DNA of 64,000 nucleotides, taken from Stramonita haemastoma. Lineage: Eukaryota > Mollusca > Gastropoda > Neogastropoda > Muricidae. Shown in pieces: positions 1 to 10,962 of this stretch. The DNA lies in assembly GCA_030674155.1 (NCBI GenBank), contig CM060342.1:22423474-22487473 (forward strand), in the 5' to 3' direction. Each line of letters opens with the position of its first letter. Position 1 is the first letter of the stretch. Under the pieces are notes generated by a model, which did no database searches, had not been told where the DNA came from, and saw only the letters and a program-made list of their open reading frames with translations. The position numbers and the translations under genes were made by a program.

Positions 1-475
1 AAAAAGTTCATTAATTCAGGCATATAAACATAACAATAATTCAGACATACACACAAACATAACATTAATTCAGATGACTGAAACCATATACAAAAATAGC
101 ATTAATTCAGATGGACTAAAGTAATAACACAAACATAACATTAATTCAGACATATACACAAAAACATAACATTAATTCAGATGGACTGAAGTCATAACAC
201 AAACATAACATTAATTCAGATGAACTGAAGTCATAACACAAACAGAACATAACTTCAGATGGACTGAAATCATTAAACAAAAAACAACAACCCATAACAA
301 CAAAAAAAACAACATAACATTAATTCAAATGGATTGAAATCATACAAAAAACACAGCATTTAATTCAGATGGACTGAAATCAAAACACAAGCATAACAAT
401 AATTCAGATGGACTGAAACCACATACAAACTTAACATTAATGCAGATGGACTGAAACCATACACAAACATACTCT
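1..475. repeat. Minisatellite, about 28-40 bp unit
   Basis: About a dozen imperfect copies built on AACATAACATTAATTCAGAT followed by GGACTGAAATCATAACACAA. Unit length varies because the second half is sometimes replaced by ACATACACAC. The array runs off the left edge within the next UPB1 intron and ends where a SINE begins. Confidence 0.85.
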
Positions 476-790
476 GGAGTTAACATCAGTACTGACTTCA
501 CTCCACTAAAAGTCCTTCGGATGAGACAAAAAATCAAGGCCCTGTATACAAACGCATGCAGAACATCTTACGCAAACATTAAAACCTGTTCTGCCTTTCC
601 AAAGAGTAGGCTGGTAAGAACAATTGACATTTTTTTTAAAAACCTGCATGCTCACTGGTGTGGTGTTTAAACATTACTGCCGAAGATGAAATGCGGCTAC
701 CTAAATGGTAGACCAACAAAAACAAAAAACGGTTACATACGCAAAATTCTCACGATTAATAAACCTCAGAGCTCTGGTCAAGAAACAAAA
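474..790 (+). repeat. SINE-I copy, long 3' variant
   Basis: It begins at GGAGTTAACATCAGTACTGA, continues through AAAAGTCCTTCGGATGAGAC and the AGAGTAGGCC-like segment, and ends with the alternative tail (CTCAGAGCTCTGGTCAAG then A-rich) also seen at 18,840-18,990 and 27,360-27,480. The tRNA-like head is missing. Confidence 0.75.
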
Positions 791-891
791 AAAGAAAAAA
801 AAATGAATTAAAACAAAAAATTAATCAGTCTATTTTTGATGACCTATAGAGTCATCAACACTGATGGTCACACGGCAGACATGCTACAGAC

Positions 892-968
892 CTCGTTGAA
901 GTCTCCACAGCGAGGGATGTGGTTTTTGCGAGACTTGCCCAGCACCACTCCAGTGTTGGAGATCACCA
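892..968 (-). CDS. UPB1: UPB1 exon 6 (catalytic Lys), last exon in window
   Basis: Acceptor CTTGTCTGTGCAG, donor CAACGAG|GTCTGTAG. It encodes [20 protein letters not shown] then CGDFNE. The Lys of RKNHIP is the triad Lys. The following family segment with the nucleophilic Cys is not found in 1-891, so the gene must continue off the left edge. Confidence 0.92.
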
Positions 969-2079
969 CTGCACAGACAAGATATGCCAGTATTGTTATT
1001 GTTGTTGTTGTTGTATGCTTAAAGTCTGTAACATTTGGTAATATTAGACTGAGAAACAGTAAAAAAAAAAAAGAAAAAAGAAAAAAAAAAAAAAAAAAAA
1101 GAAAACCCAAACAAAAAAAAAACCCAACAACAACAATAAAAAACCCAAGAATGAGGGAGAGAGAGAGAGAAGGAGTGCAAGGAAGCATAAAAAGAGGGGA
1201 GGAGGTGGAAGAAGACAGATTACAACCTATTATTGTGCGTGATTGCGTGCGTGTGTGCATATGTGTGCTGGCGTGCACATGCATGCATGCATGTCTTTTT
1301 GGGGGGGTCTAAATTCTCACGTGTGAAAAGACAATTAAAATTTTTTTATTAATTCACTGTGTAGTACTGCATGTAACAGACCTGCAGTGTTGGCTAAGAT
1401 TTCACCATGCACCTCGTCACGTTCCAAGATGGGTGACACCATCACCATGTTGTATTTACGAGCCAACTGAAACACAGCACACATTTCATGACACAGACTC
1501 TTCTCTGCACCATGAATTTTTTTTGTCTATGGTTAGCAGACAGTCATGCATCGTTAGAAACACACACACATGCATGCACTCACGCATGTACATTTGTACA
1601 TACACGTACTATGCTCACATGCATGCATGCACACACACACTCACTCTTGCGCGCGCGCACATACACATCCACACGCATGCACACGCATGCACACGCACAC
1701 ACACACATCACAAAAGACAACAGCAACAAAAACCAAAATACTCTTGACTGACCAAATGACTGACTGGTTGATTGCTTTACCTGACTGACTGACTGACTGA
1801 CTGACTGCTTTAACTGACTGACAGACTTACAGACTGACTGACTGACAACTGACTGACTGACTGACTGACTGCTTTAACTGACTGACAGACTTACAGACTG
1901 ACTGACTGACAACTGACTGACTGACTGACTGACTGACTGCTTTAACTGACTGACAGACTTACAGACTGACTGACTGACAACTGACTGACTGACTGCTTTA
2001 ACTGACTGACAGACTTACAGACTGACTGACAACTGACTGACTGACTGACTGACTGCTTTAACTGACTGACAGACTTACA

Positions 2080-2112
<33 letters not shown>

Positions 2113-2937
2113 CTTTAACTGACTGACAGACTTACAGACTGACTGACTGACAACTGACTGACTGACTGCTTTAACTGACTGACAGACTTACAGACTGACT
2201 GACTGACAACTGACTGACTGACTGCTTTAACTGACTGACAAACTGACTGACTGTTTTTCCCCTTATTCCTTGAGGAGTCTTTCGGAACACTGCAAGCATG
2301 ATCAAGCAAAACAAGCAAGTGTTTCATGGATAAACCATTTTTTTTCCAACAACAACAGAGCTAACATCAGAACCAACACCACGTCCAGAAAAGCCCTACA
2401 GATGAGACTATATTATATAAACACAGGTCCCGTGTGTGAACACACTCAGAACATCTGCACATGTTAAAACCCATTCCGCTTTTCGGAAGAGTAGGCCATT
2501 GTGTGCCAGTGAGAAAGGATGACAAATTTACAAAACTGCATACACATGGGGACTGGGTGTAAAAAAAAAAAAAAAAGAGTGCTTATTCCACTATCCTCTG
2601 AAAAAAAGAATAAATATATAAATGAACGAATAAATAAAGAATAAATAAATAAAAGAACAAATAAATAAATGGATGAATGAATAAAGATTTTTAAAAAATG
2701 AATGAATAAATAAAAGAATAAATAGATAAAAGAATGAATAAATAAATAAAATGAATAAATAAATAAAAGAATAAAATAAATAAAAGGATAAAATAAATAA
2801 ATGAATAAATAGATATAAGAAAGAAAGAAAGAATAAAAAATAGATAAAAGAATAAAATAAAGAAAGAATAAATAAATAGATAAAAGAATAAATAAATAAA
2901 AGAATAAAATAAATAAATGAATAAACAAATGAATGAA

Positions 2938-2968
<31 letters not shown>

Positions 2969-3195
2969 AAACGATAAATAAACAAACAAAATATATGAAC
3001 AGATAAATAAATTAATTAATTAATCAATTAATTCTCACACCTCCTGCAGCAGTCTGGTAGTGGGCCCATCCTCAGCTGATTCAGCAAACTGCGTCCATGG
3101 GAACTTTTCACGTGTGCAGAAAGCGAACGGCATAGCTGTTTGAAACAAGAACAATAAGAAGGATAATGTTAACAATAAAGATGAATATATGTGCA

Positions 3196-3233
<38 letters not shown>

Positions 3234-4463
3234 CACACACCCCAACACACACACACACACACACATCTTGCGCAAATGTTAAAATTCGTTCCGCTTTTCA
3301 GAAGAGTAGGCCATTATATGCCGGTGGAAATGGATGACAAAATTTTTTTAACTGCACACACACAGAAATTGGATGTAAAAAAGCACATGAGTGCTTATTT
3401 CATTATACTTGAAAACTTTTCATAGACATGTCTGATTTTCAATCTGTTTTTTGTATTGTATAGCCATTTTATTGCAAATAATCAACAAGTCAATAACTAA
3501 AAATTGACCTCTGGTGCAATGCGACTCATTATGTGGTGAAGCTTCACATTAATGTGGCAAGATTCAGAACTACTTACTCCAGGCCTCCTGCATGCAGAGA
3601 ATGTTCACTCCACACAGCGCTGCTGCCTCCACTATCTCCGATATCCTTCGGTGCAGGGCGTCTCTCTGTACAACAACACATCATAACACACCGTCTGATC
3701 ATCTCTTTTCACGTCACTGCCGTGAAAAGATGTTAAATGAAACTACTGCTACCATCTGGTGAAAAGACAGGATTTAATGTGTCCGCATGATGTTCTATGT
3801 GTGTTCGCACATGAGGCCTCAGTTTATAGTCTCATCCGAAGGACTTGTGGGAGAGTGCAGTCTGCGCTGATGTTAACTCCAGGGGAAAAATCCCCTGGAA
3901 CGGAAATCGAACCCGGGTTGTCAAATTACCAGTGCAATGTTCTGACCACTAGGCTATCCCTTCTCCCAATTATTTATAGTCACCTCCAAAGGACTTTCAG
4001 GGAGTGGAGTCAGTACTGATGTTAACTCCAGGGGGAAAAAAAGTCCCCTCAAATATGTGCCTCGGTGGTGACTCAAACTCAGGCGGTCAGATCACAAGCT
4101 CAACATTCTAGCCACTAGGCTGCTTTGCCCCCGCTCCTCCACCCCTACCTAATACCATCTGATCACAAATATCCACTGAATCCTAAACATGTACTACTTT
4201 TTCTCCAGTTAATACACCCCATACAACCGATTTGTTCATGAATATAAAAAAATACATATACATTAGTCATATCATGTGTCATTTTTGTTAATAAGATAAC
4301 CTACTAGACTATAAATATAATACAATTTCTTCACTAATATTATTACACTTGTGCAGCTGCTCATATACATATTTATTGTGACACACACACCCTATGCTAA
4401 TAACATGATACTGACAGTGTCCTTACACATCTCTCCTCTCTCTCTCTCTCTCTTCTCTCCTCT

Positions 4464-4555
<92 letters not shown>

Positions 4556-5020
4556 TGTCTATCCAAGCTGTCAGCAGGAGCTTGTGCACTCTTTGTTTTT
4601 CACACTATGATGCATACCTATCCAATCCAATCCAAATCCAATCTTGTTATTTATAAATAGCCCCACCAACCACAAGAGGCCATATCAGGCTGTCTGTCAC
4701 CTTGCAAAATTTTAAATCTCATGGAATAAAACTGTGCAACTAATACTGATTAAAACAGGGTACAAAGTCTATTCTATCTTCGTTCCTTGTTGTATCAATG
4801 CCCTGGTCAACCATAACGGTTGACTCAGGACTTGCATCACATTGTGGGGGAAACCCTATCAACCACACACACACATAAACACACACGCATACACACACAC
4901 ACACACACACACGCATACACACACACACACACACACACAACACGCATACACACACACAGACACACACACACACACACATTCACACACGCATACACACACA
5001 CACACACTATATGTGTGTGT

Positions 5021-5089
<69 letters not shown>

Positions 5090-6698
5090 CAACACACCAT
5101 GTTTTTGAGTTTCGGGGGGGGGGGGGGTTGTGACAGCAAATCAGAGTTAAGACAAAGTACAGTAATTGTTTTTTTCAACTACAAGTACAATGTTTAATTA
5201 ATTAAAAGCTTACTCACCACAGTTCACACATCCTACATTCTACTTTTTTTTTTTTAATTAAAAAGGTAAAATGTTAAGAAGCTTGATGTGTATATATTTT
5301 TGTTTTAAAGCAGCAGCAACTGAAACTGAAAGCAGTAGCATTTGAATAGAGTATAAAAGGTGCCATAAGTCTATTGCATTTTCTATTGCTACTGGGTTGG
5401 TTTGTTTGGAGGGTTTTGGGGGGTGGGGGTGGGGAGGTTGTTCCTCATCTAGAGCTGCGAGGTTCACCAATAACGAGGTTTTGCATACAGGACCATTTTT
5501 CCCACCATAAAGGTAGCCTACATTCTGTCTTCAGAGGTAACGTCTAGATAAGAAACACACCACCAGTGTGCATGTGTTAAAAAAAAATTGCCATCTATTC
5601 CCACAGGCACAAATGGCCTACTCTTCCAAAAGGCAGAAGAAGTTTTAACATGGTGTGCAAGATACACTGCATGCCTACAGGATCTAGATTTTTTTGTTTT
5701 ATTCAGTCAACTTCAGGGGGTGTTGATTTGGTACTTATGTTAACTCCTGGGGAAAAAAATTAAAATTTTCATAATTTTTAAAAAAAACTCCAGGGGGGGG
5801 GGGGAAACCAACCTGAATTGGTGCCTCAGTGGTGGCTCTAAGTACCCATGCCATCAGATCACGAGTGCACAACATTTCAACCACTAGGCTAACCTCCTCC
5901 CCCCTTCTGTTGTTATATGACTTTATTCATGAAGCTAAAATTCTAGCAACCTACAAAGATGGCACCACTGATTTTTCAAACCAGCACCTTCAATCTCTCT
6001 CTCTCTCTCTAAAAAGGTAAAAGGTAAAGGTGTCCCATAATTTATGTGGTCATAGAGGAGCGAGGCGTCAGAGACCTCAGCTTCTCAAGGGCCAGCATAT
6101 TGAGGGTGGTGCCCATCTCCTCTCCCTCACTGCTTTACCTTCCATGACCCTCAAGAGGGCATGTACCCATTAACAGCTGGGTGAACAGGGGAACTGTACC
6201 GAAGCCAAGGTGTGCAAACAGTCACCCATTCACTTGGTAACCACGCTGAATGCTGCTTAACCTAAACTTGGGGAAAGCGAGTGCTCTTACAACTGAGCTA
6301 TCCTGTCCTCGAAAATTTCTCTCCCTCCAACTTCACCATCCACGCATTTCCTCCCTGCCTCCTCCTCCTCCTATTTCCTCCAGTGATTTACCTGCTCAAC
6401 GATGGAGGCAGTTGTGGGGGCCACGATGCGGTTCTGAATGGCTCCAACACGCACGATGCGTGCAGCTCGTGTTTCCTCGGTCGAGCATCGAAGGCGAAGG
6501 CCTTCAGCTCAAAATCCTTCTCCTGCGCCAAAGCCTTGGCTTGCTCCGGGATATCCAGATTCCTGGCCAATACAATACAGTGTTAGTTTTCTGTAGGATA
6601 TCGCTTCCAGTGGAATAATCGTGCGTTAGTTAGCTCTTCAGTTTAACGTCCTTCCACTAAACAGTGATATCAGACGCGAGTAATCGTGTGTGTGTGTA

Positions 6699-6765
<67 letters not shown>

Positions 6766-8404
6766 AGTGTGAGTGTGTGTGTGTGTGTGTGTTGTGTGTG
6801 CACTATACTACATCTAAACTTCATAGAAACTGGGGAGAGAGGGAAGATAGGGGTTGACATAATATAGATGACGATATAATTTTTACTTTCCTAAAGATGT
6901 CACTTTTTAAGGATTATGCAAAATCATCGATTCAATATGAACATTACAATACATCTGCTTCATAAAAACTGGGAGGGGGGGGGGGGAGTGAAGAAGATGA
7001 AGGTTGACAAAGTTGAGGCTATGATTTTGAGTTTTCCAAATATGCCATATCAGGATTCAACTGCGCTACCCTTTGTATATCTCAATCTCCTGATCAGACT
7101 CTGTCACTGATAAGAAGAGTCTGGGAAAAGATGTCTGCTTCTTCTGCACTCAGAAAATAGTCAGATCCCCAGGATGACCAACAGATTCAAGGGACCCATG
7201 ATGGTGATGATGAAGAAAAAGATATTCGATAACGACGATCATGATAATATATGTTTAAAAAAAAAGTAACCCTATCAATATCAAGCTAAATATGAACGAC
7301 AATTAAAATCATAGCAATCGATGTAATGTGGTTATGTAATATTTTGCTTACTGTTATTGTTGTTAATGTCATCACCTTAAGAAAATGGAAAACCGGTTTA
7401 ATGTGCGGTGGTGCCCTTTCAAGTTTAGAGAGTCCTGAGCATTTGGCATGATTATCATGAATGAGTTGCAATGTGGTAGGATGGGGTTAGTTAATCTGGT
7501 GTTTTATCCCGGATTCTTTTTTTGTTTTGCATTTTTCTGATGCCCAGAGACAGACACATACAGTGACACACACACGTTATCTAACCGCATTAGTTCCAAC
7601 AAAGTGATAAATATAAGATTATGGCACACACACACACACACACACACACACACCACACACACACACACAAAATAGTGTGACATATAACTATGTAAGCTGA
7701 CCACCCACACAGAAACAGACAGACAGACGAGAATGCAAGCTAAATCTGAAAGGGCATTATCCCCATTTTTCTCTATAGATTATTAGATACACTGAAATAC
7801 ATCTGTAAACAAACTGTACACTTTTTTTTTTATCTGAGCTGTGGTCTACTTTTACTATCTACAGGCAAATCAAACCCCCAATTTTTTTTTCAAGTGGCTA
7901 AGATCTCTGACTGAGACGTAACAGACTGACACAGTGACAGATATATATAAGATGCCAGACATAACACACACAGAATGGTGGGAGAGAGAAGGGGAGAGAG
8001 AGAGAGAGTGCTGAGGTGGACAGCAGATCAGGGGGGAGAGAGAGAAGGGGGGGGGGGGAGCAGAGAGGGCATGGGGGAAAGAGAAGATGGATAAAGTCAC
8101 TTGGCCTACATCTACGCTGGGACAATAAATAAGCCTAGCCTACATACAGCAACTGATAAGGTAGGCAGGCTAGTGCTGACTGTGCGCTTAGCTTGTAGGC
8201 CTAATCGCTTCTGACACTAAAACTCAAAGGGCCTCGCAACGTTCAGTAGCCTACGGTTCTATTTCTAGTTGGGGCCTCGGTCTATTCCATCACAACGTAG
8301 TTTATTTTCAGAATCTGGGCTTCTGCAATGTACAGCGAACATTTGGCTACTTTAGTTACGAAGTATGTCAGTGGTAAAAAACGCATGTTCTCAACTGAAT
8401 ACCC

Positions 8405-8437
<33 letters not shown>

Positions 8438-8638
8438 TTCTTCCTGGTTTTGGCCTTTGGTCCCAATAGTGTACACGATCAACACAACAGACCTTACACT
8501 TTACAGACAATGGTACAAGCGATTTCTGCATACTTACCTCAGTTCTTTCCCGAAAAGCAGTCGTTTCACTGATGCCAGTTCTTCGGGTGGGATGTATTTG
8601 TCGAGGATTTCTTCCACGTTCTCAATTAGTCCTGCCAT
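892..8638 (-). CDS. UPB1: Beta-ureidopropionase, 5' part, six exons, frame broken in exon 2
   Basis: The product would be the nitrilase-superfamily amidohydrolase that hydrolyses N-carbamoyl-beta-alanine and N-carbamoyl-beta-aminoisobutyrate, the last step of pyrimidine degradation in the cytosol. Six minus-strand exons join in phase (101, 171, 88, 95, 85, 77 bp) and give about 206 of the usual ~385-390 residues. Diagnostic stretches are [26 protein letters not shown] and SRKNHIPR. Of the Glu-Lys-Cys triad, Glu (in QEAW, about residue 118) and Lys (in SRKNHIPR, about 195) are visible; the Cys exon should lie left of position 1. All five introns have GT-AG borders. Exon 2 is one base short, so the frame is lost near 6,480 as written. 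Everything else is intact, so an assembly or polymorphic indel is as likely as a pseudogene. Identification is very secure; functionality is not. Confidence 0.93.
1382..1466 (-). CDS. UPB1: UPB1 exon 5
   Basis: Acceptor GTGCTGTGTTTCAG, donor GCAG|GTCTGTTA. It encodes [20 protein letters not shown] then GEILANTA. This matches the family segment around SPILERD. The usual Trp-Asn before Thr-Ala reads Ala-Asn here, a conservative drift. The 28 codons plus one base are in phase with exon 6. Confidence 0.9.
1560..1715. repeat. CA / GCATGCA microsatellite
   Basis: An impure CA run with GCATGC and GCGCGC interruptions, inside the UPB1 intron between exons 4 and 5. ORFs here are repeat translations only. 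Confidence 0.9.
1750..2262. repeat. GACT minisatellite with ~60-bp higher-order unit
   Basis: GACT tetramers are interrupted regularly by CTTTAACTGACTGACAGACT and a TTACAGACTG step. About eight higher-order units vary in the number of GACT tetramers. It lies inside the UPB1 intron between exons 4 and 5. Confidence 0.9.
2345..2606 (+). repeat. SINE-I copy
   Basis: It includes CAGATGAGACTATA, the segment TTTTCGGAAGAGTAGGCCAT, GACTGGGTGTAAAA and the end motif GAGTGCTTATTCCACTATCC. The head is diverged. It leads directly into the AATAAA run that follows. Confidence 0.8.
2607..3020. repeat. AATAAA/AATGAATA tail expansion
   Basis: Over 400 bp of A-rich tetra- and hexamers (AATAAATAAA, AATGAATA) start exactly at the 3' end of the SINE copy and end just before UPB1 exon 4. 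It is read as expansion of the SINE tail. The long minus-strand Tyr/Phe/Leu/Ile ORFs are translations of it. Confidence 0.85.
3041..3135 (-). CDS. UPB1: UPB1 exon 4
   Basis: Acceptor GTTTCAAACAG, donor GAG|GTGTGAG. It encodes [20 protein letters not shown] then [12 protein letters not shown], the most diagnostic segment of the gene. The split codon with exon 3 gives Thr. The phase is exact (1 + 95 = 96 bases). Confidence 0.95.
3200..3264. repeat. CA microsatellite
   Basis: A run of CA dinucleotides with two AACACAC interruptions, between UPB1 exons 3 and 4, directly 5' of a SINE 3' half. Confidence 0.95.
3265..3420 (+). repeat. SINE-I 3' half
   Basis: It reads CATCTTGCGCAAATGTTAAA, then AGAAGAGTAGGCCATTATAT, and ends GTGCTTATTTCATTATACTT, without the head. 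It sits in the intron between UPB1 exons 3 and 4. Confidence 0.8.
3428..3551 (+). mobile_element. 3' end fragment of inverted-repeat element M1
   Basis: This matches the last ~120 bp of the complete element at 59,567-59,992: TCTGATTTTCAATCTGTTTT, AGCCATTTTATTG, AACTAAAAATTGACCTC, CTCATTATGTGGTG, and a decayed terminal repeat GAAGCTTCACAT. The 5' part is missing. Confidence 0.75.
3578..3665 (-). CDS. UPB1: UPB1 exon 3 (catalytic Glu)
   Basis: Acceptor TTGTTGTACAG, donor GTAAGTAG. It encodes [20 protein letters not shown] then NILCMQEAW. The Glu of QEAW corresponds to the general-base Glu of the nitrilase triad (human E119). The 29 codons plus one base pair in phase with exon 4. Confidence 0.92.
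3800..3965 (-). repeat. SINE-I head copy
   Basis: On the minus strand it starts with the tRNA-like head GGATAGCCTAGTGGTCAGAA and carries the B-box-like GGGTTCGATTTCC, then the GGGGATTTTTCCCCTGGAGT segment and AAGTCCTTCGGATGAGACTA. The 3' half is missing. Confidence 0.8.
3972..4135 (-). repeat. SINE-I head copy, tandem to the previous one
   Basis: A second head in the same orientation: CAGCCTAGTGGCTAGAATGT, a B-box-like GAGTTTGAGTCACC, then CTGGAGTTAACATCAGTACT. Two truncated copies side by side in the UPB1 intron between exons 2 and 3. Confidence 0.75.
4136..4430. other. Intron sequence without recognisable feature
   Basis: AT-rich unique-looking sequence in the UPB1 intron between exons 2 and 3. 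No coding, RNA or repeat signal seen. Confidence 0.6.
4432..4554. repeat. CT then TA microsatellite
   Basis: A CTCT run with TCC interruptions switches at about 4,505 to a pure TA run of about 46 bp. Confidence 0.95.
4862..5086. repeat. CA then TA microsatellite
   Basis: CA repeats with ACGCATAC interruptions to about 5,010, then TA repeats to 5,085. A run of 12 G follows shortly at about 5,116. Confidence 0.95.
5090..5585. other. Intron sequence, no gene seen
   Basis: Mixed A/T-rich sequence with G-runs near 5,116 and 5,410-5,440. No coding or RNA gene supported. Confidence 0.6.
5590..5905 (-). repeat. SINE-I copy, diverged
   Basis: On the minus strand: head TAGCCTAGTGGTTGAAATGT, B-box region diverged, GGAGTTAACATAAGTACC, and the 3' segment TTTTGGAAGAGTAGGCCATT. 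Much of the middle is eroded to poly-A and poly-G. Confidence 0.75.
6011..6311 (-). repeat. tRNA-derived SINE, family II, AGGTAA tail
   Basis: The minus strand begins GGACAGGATAGCTCAGTTGT and AAGAGCACTCGC, which resembles a tRNA A-box region (AGCTCAGTTGGTAAGAGC in real tRNAs). The body is unrelated to SINE-I. It ends in a 3' tail of TTTACC hexamers. It lies in the UPB1 intron between exons 2 and 3, about 80 bp from the exon 2 donor. Confidence 0.75.
6392..6562 (-). CDS. UPB1: UPB1 exon 2, with a 1-bp deletion
   Basis: The acceptor TTGGCCAG precedes the exon and the donor GTAAATC follows it. The first part reads [20 protein letters not shown] and runs to FAFDARP. The next bases in the same frame give RKHELHAS, which is not UPB1-like, whereas the neighbouring frame gives [18 protein letters not shown] and on to IVEQ, which is. 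The family frame needs 172 bp and the exon has 171; the missing base lies at about 6,478-6,482. Confidence 0.9.
6689..6800. repeat. GT microsatellite
   Basis: Over 90 bp of GT with one TTTTAGTGTGA interruption, in UPB1 intron 1. Confidence 0.95.
6800..7620. other. Intron sequence, no feature seen
   Basis: Unique-looking AT-rich sequence within UPB1 intron 1, with a short G-run near 6,975. No supportable gene, RNA or known repeat. Confidence 0.55.
7624..7670. repeat. CA microsatellite
   Basis: A short CA run in UPB1 intron 1, interrupted once by CC. Confidence 0.95.
8406..8436. repeat. Poly-C run (31 C)
   Basis: An uninterrupted C-run about 100 bp inside intron 1 from the UPB1 exon 1 donor. 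The minus (transcribed) strand is G-rich. Confidence 0.95.
8538..8638 (-). CDS. UPB1: UPB1 exon 1 with start codon
   Basis: The ATG is at 8,638-8,636 and opens [20 protein letters not shown]. The exon ends ..FGKEL plus two bases (AG), followed by a consensus donor GTAAGTATG. This matches the amino-terminal helix of animal UPB1. The ATG is preceded by an A at -3 (GATCGAG ATG G), a fair initiation context. No TATA box is obvious upstream in 8,640-8,760. Confidence 0.9.
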
Positions 8639-8639
8639 C

Positions 8640-9272
8640 TCGATCGTCAAAACGCGTGCACAACTTTTCGTTTACAGTGTCGCTTTCTGACCCCAATACG
8701 GCCTTCAGAGGTCAGGTTGTTATTGGAAGCGACTATGTTACACAGTGCAGGGGTGTAGTTAGATGATAGTAATGATTAGTTTGCTTTTACAAACGATCTT
8801 AGTGCAGTTAAATATAGTTACAGATACAGTCACTTATAGTTAACTGCGAAACTGTTGAATCAAATGTGTTATTTTCTGAATAGTTTTGCTTCTGAAAAAC
8901 AAACTCCTAAAGAATGGTTGCCTGAAATTTGGACTCTTCCAGACTTAACGTCCAATCAACAAATAAAACGCCTTTCAGGAACGAGTTCTGGATGCCGTCA
9001 GTTTGGTGGGTTGGTCGGTTCATAAACAACTCTACTGATGATGTTTGGTAGGAGTTTGATGGTGCCGACTTTAAATCGGGTAGCTGCGCTGGGATTTTAG
9101 TACAATCGAACAGGTTTTCTTTTCTTTCTATCTATCCTTTTGCTTCAGGCTTTTTAAAAAAATATTTTATTTTATTTTTTTATACACTTTTGTGATTAAA
9201 GAATAACCTTATGTTAAAGAAAAAACTATTTCACAAGCTTCCAAGCACACCACACACACACACACACACACA

Positions 9273-9303
<31 letters not shown>

Positions 9304-10280
9304 CAACCACACACCTAGCCTGATCAATGAAATAATAACCTGGTAAAGAGGCATATTTTTTCTAACAACACACACAAACACAACAACGACAACAAAAACC
9401 AACATGTTGGAAAATATTTCTTAAACATTTGCACATGGAATATACACCACAATAGAAAATGTTGCCTTTGAAAACATAAAAGAGCAGCTTGCACATTTAT
9501 CAGGATATTACTCTAGACTAACAAGCCCACTATGGTATTTTAGGGTTTAAGACAATGTAAAAACTAGATTTTATACAAATATCTGAAATAAATATCTAAA
9601 TTTTATACTCATATCTGTGGCAAACATTTCTCTCTGCATCACCGTTATTCAACTGCAAACCTGTAAACTCTTTCTTGCCAGTTAAGTTTTGTGAAAGAAC
9701 AATAATATTACTTTGGAAGATCATTTCAATGATATTTAGCAACTCAAGCTGTCTCATTTGACATTGCACACTTATACACAGTCCAGTTTGGGGTTGGGTT
9801 TTTTTGTTTGTTGCATTACTTTATTGCTGGTTATGTAATTGTTTATACCCTTTTTCGTTGTGTTTTTAATATTAAAAGTGTCAGGTTTTCTGTGTTCAAT
9901 AATTGAACCTCAGATTCTCACACAAGGATGCTGGGGGCATGTTGGTATAAATAGCATCTCCACTGACTGGAAATTGTGCAAGGCATTCCCTCTTTTCTAT
10001 CCCTCTCTTTGTTTCTGCCTTGTTTTACTTTTCTTCCTCTCACCTCCTTCTTGTCTATTTTCTGCCTTCTTGGTCCATTCTCCTTTTTTCCAGAAAGACA
10101 AAAGACAACAGTTCTCTGGGCCTGACTTGTCAGGCGTTTAACCACAGCACTGCACATTTTTGCTTATATGGCAGACAACGGTAGTTGTCCGAGCATTCAA
10201 AGAAGAACCACCACCCAATATTTCCCAATAGTATGTTTCTGCTAATGTGGCTTTTCGCCTTGTTCCCTATTGTTTAATAT
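8640..10280. other. Region upstream of UPB1, no gene recognised
   Basis: The interval should contain the UPB1 promoter, but no TATA box or divergent gene is evident. A CA run lies at 9,250-9,305. ORFs at 9,839-10,141 and 9,918-10,157 have no recognisable domain and are probably chance. Confidence 0.5.
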
Positions 10281-10285
10281 CACTG

Positions 10286-10495
10286 CAGTCTCCCCTCTAT
10301 TTCATTCTGTATGCTTTACTTAATTATTCAATGTACCTGTTCTCCCCTCTATTTCAATTTATCTGATTTACTTAATTATTCAGTGTACCTGTTCTATTTC
10401 ATTCTGTCTGGTTTACTTAATTATTCAGTGTACCTGTTCTCCCCTCTATTTCAATTTATCTGATTTACTTATTCAATGTACCTGTTTTGACATTA
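10286..10495. repeat. Minisatellite, ~51-62 bp unit, four copies
   Basis: Repeated block TTACTTAATTATTCAGTGTA-CCTGTTCTCCCCTCTATTTC. Copies differ by loss of the CTCCCCT segment. It is followed by CTTGAAAAATAAAGAGC near 10,650, a polyadenylation-like sequence without an assignable gene. Confidence 0.8.
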
Positions 10496-10714
10496 AAGTT
10501 CAGGTTAGTTGGGTATCATGTTTATTGAATGCATTTTTATTTTTCTTCTTCAAATCATATGCTGAACTTTTGCTGTTTCATTTTAGTTGTTGTTTTGCTT
10601 TGGCAGTCCCCGATGAAAACAAAGACGTGAATGTTTATCTGTAACCCTTGAAAAATAAAGAGCATTCAATCTTTCTCTCTCACACATACATATCTGGAAA
10701 TAAAATGTAGACTT

Positions 10715-10891
10715 TGCCTCTCACACACATCACAGAACATCTTGTGCATATGTTAAATCCTGTTCCACTTTTCGAAAGAGTAGGTCAATGTGTGCCAGTG
10801 GGAACAGATAAAAATTACAAAGCTGCAAACACACAGGGACTGGATGTAAAAAAGCACACGAGTGCTTATTCCATTATCCTCGATATAAAAG

Positions 10892-10893
<2 letters not shown>
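10715..10893 (+). repeat. SINE-I 3' half
   Basis: CAGAACATCTTGTGCATATG, TTTTCGAAAGAGTAGGTCAA, GGGACTGGATGTAAAAAAGC and GAGTGCTTATTCCATTATCC, then GATATAAAAGAA. The CA run that follows starts at the SINE end. Confidence 0.85.

Positions 10894-10960
<67 letters not shown>
10894..10960. repeat. CA microsatellite at a SINE 3' end
   Basis: A pure CA run of about 66 bp directly after the SINE tail. Confidence 0.95.

Positions 10961-10962
<2 letters not shown>

Noticed and set aside
836..1312. Plus-strand 158-codon ORF over UPB1 exon 6
   Set aside because: It is antisense to a well-supported exon and runs into A-rich and GT-rich simple sequence.
2464..2989. 173-codon minus-strand Tyr/Phe/Leu/Ile-rich ORF resembling a membrane protein
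   Set aside because: It is a translation of the AATAAA tail expansion.
9839..10141. 100-codon plus-strand ORF with hydrophobic segments
   Set aside because: There is no domain, no splice or promoter context and no repeat of the pattern. It is probably chance in T-rich DNA.
10640..10670. AATAAA-containing segment as the 3' end of an unseen plus-strand gene
   Set aside because: No coding sequence can be linked to it upstream, and A/T-rich hexamers are common here.
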